NCBI GenBank assembly: GCA_026224995.1
Contig: JAMFRX010000738.1
Location: forward strand, 1-13,469
Direction of reading: 5' to 3'
Length of the DNA: 13,469 bases
Source of the DNA: Puia dinghuensis
GTDB taxonomy: Bacteria > Bacteroidota > Bacteroidia > Chitinophagales > Chitinophagaceae
Shown here: positions 7,881 through 13,469 of the stretch, piece by piece
Numbering within the stretch: the first letter of the stretch is position 1
Layout: each line of letters begins with the position of its first letter
Made by a program: the position numbers and the translations under genes
The notes under the pieces: model-generated
What the model was told of the DNA's origin: nothing
The model's input: only the letters and a program-made list of their open reading frames with translations
Databases searched by the model: none

Positions 7881-8693
7881 ATGGAATCGACTATTCTCGA
7901 TCTGTTCAGTTTAAAAGGCCGGGTCGCCCTCGTGGTCGGCGGCAATCGCGGCCTTGGACTGTCAATGGCAAAGGCGCTGGCGGAAGCAGGCGCTACAATA
8001 GCCATTGCCGCCCGAGATGAGACGAAGAACCGGGAAGCGGAAGACTTTATCCGGGGCATTTATGCTAAGGCAGCGCCCGGCGCGGAAATGGGCGCGGGCA
8101 CTGGCCACTGTTTTAGCGTTGAATGCGATGTCTGTAATGCGGACAGCGTAGCTTCGGCCGTTAGCCGGGTGGTGGCAGAGGCGGGAAAGATCGATATCCT
8201 GATAAATTCCGCAGGGATCAATATCCGCGGGCCCATAGAACAATTGTCCCCGGAAGATTTCAACAAAGTACAACAGGTGAATGTCACCGGTTCATGGCTC
8301 GCCGCCAGGGAAGTTGTCCCGATCATGAAGGCAAATGGTTACGGCCGGATCATCAATATCGGATCTATGCTGTCCGTTGTCGCTATTGCCGAACGTACGC
8401 CTTATGCGACAAGCAAAGGCGCTATCGTGCAGTTGACCAGGTCACTGGCGATAGAACTGGCCCGCGACTCCATCAATGTCAACGCCATCCTGCCCGGTCC
8501 TTTCGCCACCGACATGAACCTGCCGTTATTGGAAGATCCGGCGAAGTATCAGGCCTTTATCTCGAAAGTGCCGATGGGCCGTTGGGGCGAGCTGCACGAG
8601 ATCGGCGGGATCGCGTTGTACCTGGCCAGCCCGGCTTCCAGCTATACCACCGGCGCCTGCATTTCCGTGGACGGCGGCTGGGTAAGCCAATAA
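7881..8693 (+). CDS. SDR-family dehydrogenase (sugar-acid/sugar oxidoreductase)
   Basis: 270 residues; ATG 7881 is one base after the preceding stop, so translation is probably coupled. It is a classical short-chain dehydrogenase/reductase. The cofactor-binding glycine motif is GGNRGLGL (20-27), NSAG lies at 109-112, and the catalytic set is N134, S162, Y175 and K179 (YATSK). The C-terminal GACISVDGGW segment is typical. The residue after strand 2 is R45 (AARD), which suggests possible NADP(H) use; this is only a hint. A short insertion (about residues 62-76, Ala/Gly-rich) extends the loop before the CDV segment. The nearest families are gluconate 5-dehydrogenase and 2-deoxy-gluconate/2-keto-3-deoxy-acid dehydrogenases. 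In the operon it may oxidise a 2-keto-3-deoxy acid to the 2,4-diketo acid, or oxidise the free sugar before dehydration. The sequence does not decide between these. Confidence 0.92.
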   Translation: MESTILDLFSLKGRVALVVGGNRGLGLSMAKALAEAGATIAIAARDETKNREAEDFIRGIYAKAAPGAEMGAGTGHCFSVECDVCNADSVASAVSRVVAEAGKIDILINSAGINIRGPIEQLSPEDFNKVQQVNVTGSWLAAREVVPIMKANGYGRIINIGSMLSVVAIAERTPYATSKGAIVQLTRSLAIELARDSINVNAILPGPFATDMNLPLLEDPAKYQAFISKVPMGRWGELHEIGGIALYLASPASSYTTGACISVDGGWVSQ

Positions 8694-8704
8694 AAACTTA
8701 TCAT

Positions 8705-9718
8705 ATGACTCCCGATCCCATTCGACTCGTCCAACTGAATCATCCCACTCGTCACCGATGCGTGGCACTCGTGCAGGAGCCGGTCCTCCGGCTCTTGAAA
8801 GATACTTCCTCCATCTATGACCTGGCTATCCGGTCTATCCGCTCAACTATCCCGCTGCCGGAATTGGCGGCAAACCTGCTATCCGAAGAGCAACTGGATT
8901 ACTCCGCCGTCTATGAAGGCAAAAGCGAGTGGCAGTTGCTGCCCTCTTTCGATCATCCCGAAAACCCCTTTGCCTGCCTCGTATCGGGTACGGGGCTCAC
9001 CCATAAGAACAGCGCGCTCAACAGGCAGATGATGCATCAATCGGCCACCGCCCAGCCGACGGACAGCATGCGGATATACCAGTGGGGCTTAGAAGGCGGA
9101 TTCCCTGAAAAAGGCGCAATCGGCATCCAGCCGGAATGGTTTTACAAAGGCAATGGATATACACTGCGTGCACATAACCAGCCTCTGGAGATCCCGGCCT
9201 ATGGCGATGACGGCGGCGAAGAACCGGAAATAGCGGGGATCTACATCGTGGATGACGCCGGAATCCCCCGCCGGATAGGGCTGACGACGGCCAATGAATT
9301 CTCGGATCATGTCATGGAAAAGAAAAATTATCTCTACCTGGCGCCTTCGAAGCTGCGGAACTGCGCAATAGGACCGGAACTGGTGATCGGCGCGGACTTC
9401 GATGCAATCGTCGGAACGGTAGCTATCTGGCGCGATGGCGGGCGGGTATGGGAGACCGGCATTCATACGGGCGAAAAACACATGGCCCATAGCCTCGAAA
9501 ACCTGGAATACCATCATTTCAAATACGGGAGCCACCGCATCCCTTTGCAGGCGCATGTACATTTCTTTGGCGCCGATGCCTTTAGCTTCGGCAGCCAGTT
9601 CGGTCTTATGGATGGGGATGTCATGGAGATCCACTGGGAAGGAATGGGCAGGCCGCTGCACAACCCATTAAAACAGATACAGCAAAAGCAAACATTTGTA
9701 AAGACGATCCCGCTATGA
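8705..9718 (+). CDS. FAH-fold AraD1/GguC-like family protein (2-keto-3-deoxy or diketo sugar-acid processing)
   Basis: 337 residues from ATG 8705 (MTPDPIRLVQLNHPTRHRCVALV), 11 bases after the SDR stop. The frame is open further upstream, but only across the SDR gene, and that part does not resemble a protein. The first roughly 85 residues form the N-terminal domain (RLVQ...RCVALVQ). The rest is the fumarylacetoacetate-hydrolase fold, with metal ligands E173 and E175 (EEPEIAGIYIV) and D201 (TTANEFSDH). The segment LAPSKLRNCAIGPEL matches the 'K-...-GP' region of the fold. The length and the LTHKNSALNRQMMH segment resemble the AraD1/GguC group, which includes sugar 2-keto-3-deoxy-acid dehydratases. 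Relatives in the alternative rhamnose and fucose pathways hydrolyse 2,4-diketo-3-deoxy acids to pyruvate and lactate. Which reaction applies here is open. The stop overlaps the next start by four bases (ATGA). Confidence 0.85.
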   Translation: MTPDPIRLVQLNHPTRHRCVALVQEPVLRLLKDTSSIYDLAIRSIRSTIPLPELAANLLSEEQLDYSAVYEGKSEWQLLPSFDHPENPFACLVSGTGLTHKNSALNRQMMHQSATAQPTDSMRIYQWGLEGGFPEKGAIGIQPEWFYKGNGYTLRAHNQPLEIPAYGDDGGEEPEIAGIYIVDDAGIPRRIGLTTANEFSDHVMEKKNYLYLAPSKLRNCAIGPELVIGADFDAIVGTVAIWRDGGRVWETGIHTGEKHMAHSLENLEYHHFKYGSHRIPLQAHVHFFGADAFSFGSQFGLMDGDVMEIHWEGMGRPLHNPLKQIQQKQTFVKTIPL

Positions 9719-11007
9719 ACGGTCAAATCCCGGCGGACCGCCCCTCCGGCATGCGCTGGGTAATGATCGGCCTGGCCTTCCTGGCCACCGTACTGAACTA
9801 TGTCCACCGGCTGGCTTTCAACTATCTGAGCGCCGACGGTGCATTGCGGCACCTGATCCCCGACGATGTCTTCGGCTATCTCGGAGCAGCCTTTTTCATT
9901 GCTTACATGATCTCGAATGTTTTTTCCGGCTATGTGATCGACAGGCTGGGCGCCCGGTTGGGCTATATCCTCTGCATGCTTTTCTGGACGACTGCAGGCC
10001 TCCTCCATGCCATCGCCCGCACGCCTCTGCAATTCGGCGTCTGCAGATTCCTGCTGGGTATCGGCGAAGCGGGTAACTGGCCTGCGGGTGTGAAGGTCAC
10101 GGGCGAGTGGTTCCCGGCACGTGAACGGTCTACTGCTTCTGGTATTTTCAATAGCGGCAGCGCCCTGGGCGCTATCATCGTTCCGCCACTGGTAGCTTAT
10201 GTGGGTACCCGCTATGGCTGGCGGTCGACCTTTGTGATCCTGAGCATTTTCGGTTATTTGTGGGTGATCCTCTTCCGCCTGATCTATTATACGCCGGCGC
10301 CCCTAAGGCATGAGATCCGGGAACGCCTTATCCCCCCCATGAAGCTATTGCGGACCCGGTTCGTTACCTCCTTCCTGCTGGGCAAAGTATTCCTGGAGCC
10401 GGTATGGTATTTCGTTACCTTCTGGCTGGGCCGCTACCTGGTAGACGTCTTTCACTGGGACCTGAAGAAGATCGGTTTTTACGCTGTGCTGCCTTTTGTA
10501 ATTGCCGATGCCGGCAACATCTGCGGCGGATATTTTACCCAGTATATCATTCGCCGGGGAATGCCCATCCCCCGCGCCCGCAAGTTGGCCGTAGTTCTTT
10601 CCGGCCTGATCATGGGACTGTCCCTGCTCGCAGGCCCCCTGCTCATCACTTCAGCCGTTTCGGCGCTAATCCTTTTCGGACTGGCAGGCTTCGGATATAC
10701 ATCCTATACGGCTAATTGCCTGGCCTTGCCCGCCGACGTGGTTCCGAAAAATGCAGCGGCTTCGGCCTGGGGGCTGGCCTGCATAGGTAATGGATTGGGT
10801 GGCGCCATATTCCAATCGGCATCGGGCGTCACGCTGAAGTCTGTGTCCGCTCTCCATGGCTATACGACGGCCTATAATATATTGTTTATCGGCTTCGGAA
10901 TTTCCGCGCTCATCGGTGTGGCCATCTTCCTCTTTGGAATGGGACCGATCGTACGGAACGAAGAACTGCACCGTTATGTATCGGAAGGCGCGCCATCAGC
11001 GAGGTGA
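9715..11007 (+). CDS. MFS transporter, anion:cation symporter (hexuronate/aldonate) family
   Basis: 430 residues, starting in an ATGA overlap with the upstream gene, which fixes the start. About 12 hydrophobic helices are visible, with two six-helix halves and a basic loop near residues 200-220 (RHEIRERL). The segments VIDRLGARLGY (74-84, the MFS A-motif), RFLLGIGEAGNWPAGVK (111-127) and GEWFPARERSTASGIFNSGSA are characteristic of the ExuT/DgoT/GudP type of sugar-acid:proton symporters. TM1 carries NYVHR (28-32) where most relatives have NY-x-DR, so the usual acidic residue is His31 while R32 and E118 remain. As the last gene of the operon it most likely imports the sugar acid used by the enzymes upstream (inference). 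Its final 34 bases overlap the convergent gene on the other strand. Confidence 0.92.
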   Translation: MNGQIPADRPSGMRWVMIGLAFLATVLNYVHRLAFNYLSADGALRHLIPDDVFGYLGAAFFIAYMISNVFSGYVIDRLGARLGYILCMLFWTTAGLLHAIARTPLQFGVCRFLLGIGEAGNWPAGVKVTGEWFPARERSTASGIFNSGSALGAIIVPPLVAYVGTRYGWRSTFVILSIFGYLWVILFRLIYYTPAPLRHEIRERLIPPMKLLRTRFVTSFLLGKVFLEPVWYFVTFWLGRYLVDVFHWDLKKIGFYAVLPFVIADAGNICGGYFTQYIIRRGMPIPRARKLAVVLSGLIMGLSLLAGPLLITSAVSALILFGLAGFGYTSYTANCLALPADVVPKNAAASAWGLACIGNGLGGAIFQSASGVTLKSVSALHGYTTAYNILFIGFGISALIGVAIFLFGMGPIVRNEELHRYVSEGAPSAR

Positions 11008-12062
11008 TACTGAAAGAGCTCCTCCCCCCCATCTACCATCCCCTGCTTCAGCAATTCCTCCGCCTGTCGGAGATGCATATAGGCCAATCCACCTTTTCCC
11101 CCGACTGCTATGATGTAGAATTTTTCCATAGCCCGATCCTTATTGAGCCGGGGGACCAATCCCTCCATTTCATCCAGCATATAGCCATCTCCTGAAACCG
11201 TATCAGATACTCCATGCCGTCTCAGGAAAGCATGGATGGCATTGAGGGCCTCCCTATCATTAAACCGGTAATTGAAAAACACCCAATGGTCTTCCCCCAA
11301 TAGCCGATCAACATAAGCGATATCATTCTTGATAAAAAAGAACCCTATATAATCTTTCAACGATTCCCGATGCTTAAACAACTCCTCCCTGGTGCGATAC
11401 TCGTTATCATCATCTTCAAAGAAAAAGACCCGATCCCACTCCCTCCTGAGCTCAACGGCAGGAGGGAAGCCCCCCTTCATCTCCGCCATCGAGACCAAAA
11501 CCTCCTCCAGCGAACGTCCTACCCTTACCGGCAATGAACGCCGACGTCGGTGCAAAAAGACGCCGACCGGCTCCCCTGCCTGATTGAACCCATAAAATAG
11601 AAAGCTTTCACCTTCTACAAAATCACAACCCGCCACGATTACGGCCGTATGAGGTAAGATCTCAACCGGTAATCTTGCGACCAGACTATCGGGTAACACA
11701 TATTTGAAAATCCCCTCCCCGGAGTTGGAAAACCGTTTCATCCGGAAGGGGTTTCCAAAAAAATACCCCAAATAAAAGAGGTTCTTCTCATCAGGGAAAA
11801 ACTCCGGGTGATCGATGATCATCTTCAGATCCGCTGACAGTTGCAATCCATGCCTGGCCGCAATTTCATCAGACATCAGGGCCCCAGCGGGCAACACCTT
11901 CCCGGCTGCTGACGAGCTCGTTTCTCCACCGGCTGCCACGTCGGCTTTCACTTTTTTAAGATGCTGTAATTTTTGGGTGATCTCTGTCATGTGCCGGATC
12001 TGTCCGCGACGTTCGGCCAAGCTAGCCCACGGTTTCAGTAACCAGGAAAAAAAATTCTTCAT
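10974..12062 (-). CDS. Hypothetical protein, 362 residues, possible two-domain
   Basis: Starts at ATG 12062 (MKNFFSWLLKPW). I do not recognise the family. The N-terminal 40 residues look amphipathic and basic, with a helix rich in Lys/Gln/His (MTEITQKLQHLKKVKADV). A linker of Ala, Gly, Ser and Thr follows (about 42-60). Residues 75-195 form an aromatic-rich alpha/beta region ending in VGVFLHRRRRSLPVRVGRSLEEVLVSM; the strand-then-'SLEEVL' ending is reminiscent of SMI1/KNR4-type domains, though weakly. Residues 205-360 contain an acidic EDDDNEYRTREE stretch. After it comes a compact HWVFFNYRFNDREALNAIHAFLRRHGV unit, which has the strand-helix look of RraB/DUF-type ferredoxin-like folds (also weak). 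There is no signal peptide or membrane helix. Its C-terminus overlaps the MFS gene by 34 bases on the opposite strand. The upstream region has two operator-like repeats. Confidence 0.75.
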   Translation of the reverse strand: MKNFFSWLLKPWASLAERRGQIRHMTEITQKLQHLKKVKADVAAGGETSSSAAGKVLPAGALMSDEIAARHGLQLSADLKMIIDHPEFFPDEKNLFYLGYFFGNPFRMKRFSNSGEGIFKYVLPDSLVARLPVEILPHTAVIVAGCDFVEGESFLFYGFNQAGEPVGVFLHRRRRSLPVRVGRSLEEVLVSMAEMKGGFPPAVELRREWDRVFFFEDDDNEYRTREELFKHRESLKDYIGFFFIKNDIAYVDRLLGEDHWVFFNYRFNDREALNAIHAFLRRHGVSDTVSGDGYMLDEMEGLVPRLNKDRAMEKFYIIAVGGKGGLAYMHLRQAEELLKQGMVDGGEELFQYHLADGAPSDT

Positions 12063-12122
12063 AGCGCTTCATAACGAAAAAATCGTCCAAATAGTCTTTC
12101 ACCAGCGGCGAATTCAGCGATT

Positions 12123-12140
12123 TGAAAACCAATGTTTTCA
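12123..12140. repeat. Perfect inverted repeat, operator-like
   Basis: TGAAAAC, a four-base spacer CAAT, then GTTTTCA: a perfect 7-base inverted repeat. It lies between the divergent hypothetical gene (start 12062) and the VOC gene (start 12287). Neither side is followed by a T-run, so a regulator-binding site is more likely than a terminator. No binding protein can be named. Confidence 0.5.
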
Positions 12141-12157
12141 GTCGCCTTTTATTTTGC

Positions 12158-12169
12158 GGGCACGTGCCC
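12158..12169. repeat. Perfect 12-base palindrome GGGCACGTGCCC
   Basis: An uninterrupted palindrome centred on CACGTG and followed by an A-run (12170-12177). It has no loop of its own, so it suits a dimeric DNA-binding protein better than an RNA hairpin. It sits in the same divergent intergenic region, 18 bases from the inverted repeat at 12123-12140. Confidence 0.45.
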
Positions 12170-12212
12170 AAAAAAAATCAAAGAAATGTCAGAGGGCAAC
12201 GATAAAGGCCTT

Positions 12213-12220
12213 TATATTTG
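12213..12220 (+). promoter_or_regulatory. Promoter -7 element for the VOC gene
   Basis: TATATTTG matches the TAnnTTTG consensus exactly and is the same octamer as in the sugar-acid operon promoter at 6685-6692. There is no good TTTG at the -33 position; TGTCAG at about 12188 is the nearest candidate. Predicted start is about 60 bases before ATG 12287. Confidence 0.5.
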
Positions 12221-12286
12221 TTAAGCAGCAAGGGAGGTTAGGTCGCCGGGACATTGCAAGTCTTCACATAAAAATCAAACCTAAGA

Positions 12287-12652
12287 ATGAATTTTATTAA
12301 ACTAATCCCAAATATATTTTACGAGGACATTAAAATGGGTCTCAGACTTTTTATTGACTGCCTCGAGTTTAATATTGGTCATGATGAATTGAATACGGAT
12401 CACCCCTATTGCACAGTCAAGAAAAACGGATTGTCTATACTCTTATTCCAAAATAAGGAATATGCAGAGAAAGACAGGCCTGAATTCAGGCTTGAAACAA
12501 ATGATATTGAAGAGGTATACAAAAAAGTGGCGGCAACACATCCGGAATTCTTGCATCCGAATCTTAAAGAAATTACACTTCGACCGTGGGGAGCAAAGGA
12601 ATTTGCATTGAAAGACGAATCGAATGTTTGTATTATCATTCAGCAGTGGTAA
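12287..12652 (+). CDS. VOC (glyoxalase/bleomycin-resistance fold) family protein
   Basis: 121 residues from ATG 12287 (MNFIKLIPNIFYEDIKMGLRLFIDCLEFNI). The layout is that of a single vicinal-oxygen-chelate domain: a first strand (LIPNIFYEDIK); a helix ending 'FIDCLEFNIGHDE', which matches the 'FY-x-x-LGF' landmark; the strands CTVKKNGLSILLFQ; a second beta-alpha unit (PEFRLETNDIEEVYKKVAATHPEFLH); and a closing RPWGAKEFALKDESNVCIIIQQW, which matches the 'PWG-x-R-x-F-x-x-x-DP-G' ending, with E in place of the usual Asp-Pro turn. Such domains include glyoxalases, dioxygenases and antibiotic-binding proteins. The role here is unknown, and typical metal ligands are not clear. The gene is noticeably richer in A and T than its neighbours. 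A perfect -7 promoter element lies upstream. Confidence 0.85.
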   Translation: MNFIKLIPNIFYEDIKMGLRLFIDCLEFNIGHDELNTDHPYCTVKKNGLSILLFQNKEYAEKDRPEFRLETNDIEEVYKKVAATHPEFLHPNLKEITLRPWGAKEFALKDESNVCIIIQQW

Positions 12653-12694
12653 AGGCACCTGTGACGGCAATCGAAATTCAACCCGCGCCGGCAT

Positions 12695-12723
12695 AAAAAA
12701 ACCAACCGCATTCGCGGCTGGTT
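12695..12723 (-). terminator. Intrinsic terminator of the ABM-like gene
   Basis: Read on the minus strand, a 10-base stem (AACCAGCCGC with GCGGTTGGTT, one mismatch) with a four-base GAAT loop is followed by a run of seven T. This is the expected form of a Rho-independent terminator. It lies 60 bases beyond the stop of the minus-strand gene at 12784. On the plus strand no T-run follows, so it does not serve the VOC gene. Confidence 0.85.
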
Positions 12724-12783
12724 CATCTGCATGCTGCAGGCTTTTGTCGGGAAGACAGGATGCTGCATGAATAACAATTATTA

Positions 12784-13086
12784 TTACTTAAATGGCGCTA
12801 CAGCCAATAAGTCCACTTGCTCTATCACCGGATCTTTAGCTAACAGGGCAGCGGCATTGGCCATCAGCGCCTGAGCGATTTTCCCTGTAAGATGTGCTTT
12901 TCGGTCATCTTCTTGCTCAAACGTGTCGAAGATGCCAAAAGTGGAGGGGCCCAATTGCAAAGCAAACCAATGAATAGTGCCTGCTTCTTCGGCCACCAGG
13001 GGTATCGCGCTCTTCAGAAATTCGGCTACTTCCTTTTCTTTCCCGGGCTTGGCCTCTAAACGGGCTAACAGTGCATACTTTACCAT
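12784..13086 (-). CDS. Antibiotic biosynthesis monooxygenase (ABM)-domain protein
   Basis: 100 residues from ATG 13086 (MVKYALLARLEAKPGKEKEVAEFL). It has the ABM dimeric alpha/beta-barrel pattern: a first strand (YALLARLEAKPGKE); a helix with the K-x-x-E repeat; EAGTIHWFALQLGPSTFGIFDTFEQEDDRKAHLTG, with the strand 'FGIFDTFEDE' and the 'A-H' landmark that many members share; and a last helix and strand ending VIEQVDLLAV. Relatives include quinol monooxygenases (YgiN type), haem-degrading IsdG and many stress-related small enzymes; no cofactor is needed by several of them. The haem-binding His/Asn pattern of IsdG is not evident. It has a terminator at its end and a likely promoter in the 148-base gap upstream. 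It may act alone. Confidence 0.88.
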   Translation of the reverse strand: MVKYALLARLEAKPGKEKEVAEFLKSAIPLVAEEAGTIHWFALQLGPSTFGIFDTFEQEDDRKAHLTGKIAQALMANAAALLAKDPVIEQVDLLAVAPFK

Positions 13087-13108
13087 ACTAAAATGTTTTA
13101 TAAAATAA

Positions 13109-13127
13109 CGTAGTTTTTGAGACTACG
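13109..13127. repeat. Inverted repeat before the ABM-like gene
   Basis: CGTAGT, a seven-base spacer, then ACTACG: a perfect 6-base inverted repeat in the leader of the minus-strand gene, about 23 bases before its start codon. On the minus strand a T-rich stretch (TTATTTTA) follows. It could therefore be an operator, a leader hairpin or a weak terminator for the upstream permease. Confidence 0.35.
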
Positions 13128-13205
13128 GATGCCCGGATCGGTGGCCATTTTTCTACTTGACTCATAGTAAAGGTTCCTTAAAGGGACCGAAGGCCGCCGT
13201 CCAGG

Positions 13206-13213
13206 CAAAATTA
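13206..13213 (-). promoter_or_regulatory. Candidate -7 element for the ABM-like gene
   Basis: On the minus strand the octamer reads TAATTTTG, an exact match to TAnnTTTG. It lies in the gap between the permease stop (13235) and the ABM start (13086), giving a predicted leader of about 110 bases that includes the inverted repeat at 13109-13127. No clear -33 element is seen. Confidence 0.35.
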
Positions 13214-13234
13214 ACCTTAAAAATCATAACCCCC

Positions 13235-13469
13235 TCACTCCGATCGCAGGCTCCGGACTGGATTGGCCAGGGCGGCGCGGATGGTCTGGACGCTGACGGT
13301 GACGAGGGCGATCAGCATGGCGGCGGCGCCTGCGACGACGAAGATCCACCAGCTGATACCTATGCGATAGGCGAAACTCTGCAGCCATTGGTTCATGGCC
13401 CACCAGGCGATGGGGAAGGCGATGACCGAGGCGATGAGGACCAGCTTCAGGAAGTCTTTGCTCAGCAGG
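13235..13469 (-). CDS. FtsX/MacB-like ABC transporter permease, C-terminal fragment (5' end outside window)
   Basis: About 78 residues are visible, running off the right end of the window; the stop is at 13235-13237. Translation on the minus strand gives LLSKDFLKLVLIASVIAFP, then AWWAMNQWLQSFAYRIGISWW, then a last membrane helix (IFVVAGAAAMLIALVTVSVQT) and the terminal IRAALANPVRSLRSE. This matches the C-terminal 'F-x-x-L-V-x-x-A...P-x-x-W-x-x-x-x-W-L-x-x-F-x-Y-R...A-x-x-NPV-x-SL' pattern of FtsX-domain permeases in Bacteroidota and parallels the end of the permease at 3751-6174. It probably belongs to a gene of about 800 codons, most of which is beyond the window. Its ATPase and substrate are not visible. 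Confidence 0.9.
   Translation of the reverse strand, partial: LLSKDFLKLVLIASVIAFPIAWWAMNQWLQSFAYRIGISWWIFVVAGAAAMLIALVTVSVQTIRAALANPVRSLRSE

Noticed and set aside
8294..8704. Upstream extension of the FAH-fold reading frame
   Set aside because: This stretch is another frame of the SDR gene and gives arginine-rich, non-protein-like sequence; ATG 8705 directly after the SDR stop is the natural start.
12726..12775. Repeated ATGCTGCA octamers between the terminator and the ABM-like gene
   Set aside because: Two short copies are within chance for a stretch of this size and do not form a convincing stem or array.
13168..13188. GGTTCC and GGGACC flanking TTAAA
   Set aside because: It is an imperfect inverted repeat with no T-run on either side, so it is too weak to call a terminator.

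Overview
The window looks like chromosomal DNA from a fairly GC-rich member of the Bacteroidota, most likely Chitinophagales. The main reasons are: two large FtsX/MacB-type permeases with the N-terminal layout common in this phylum; a TonB-dependent receptor coupled to a PepSY membrane protein; start codons without clear Shine-Dalgarno sequences; and several promoter-like TAnnTTTG -7 elements just upstream of genes. Genus-level assignment is inference. I see no tRNA, rRNA, CRISPR array, insertion sequence or phage gene.

Region by region. (1) Bases 1-2647 hold the C-terminal part of a TonB-dependent outer-membrane receptor, then, 10 bases later, a PepSY-type inner-membrane protein made of two tandemly duplicated halves. 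Together they look like an iron-siderophore uptake and reduction pair. (2) A convergent, minus-strand amidohydrolase-2 (decarboxylase-like) gene follows (2698-3672), divergent from a full-length FtsX/MacB-like permease (3751-6174). (3) A small SnoaL/NTF2-like gene (6254-6619) has its own candidate promoter. (4) Bases 6714-11007 form a compact plus-strand operon with a good -7 promoter element. It holds an enolase-superfamily acid-sugar dehydratase broken by a one-base frameshift, an SDR dehydrogenase, an FAH-fold AraD1/GguC-like enzyme and an MFS anion symporter. The set fits a non-phosphorylative sugar-acid pathway: import, dehydration to a 2-keto-3-deoxy acid, then either oxidation plus hydrolysis or a second dehydration. 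(5) An unrecognised 362-residue minus-strand gene (10974-12062) overlaps the operon end by 34 bases. (6) A divergent intergenic region with two perfect inverted repeats precedes an A+T-rich VOC (glyoxalase-fold) gene (12287-12652). (7) An ABM-family monooxygenase-like gene (12784-13086, minus) has a clear intrinsic terminator. Upstream of it, the C-terminus of another FtsX-type permease (minus) runs off the right end.

The observations most worth a second look are the symmetric histidine pairs in the duplicated PepSY protein, the single-base frameshift in the first enzyme of an otherwise intact catabolic operon, the unresolved chemistry of that operon, and the orphan 362-residue protein with its operator-like upstream repeats. 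I did not find a system that I can call clearly new.
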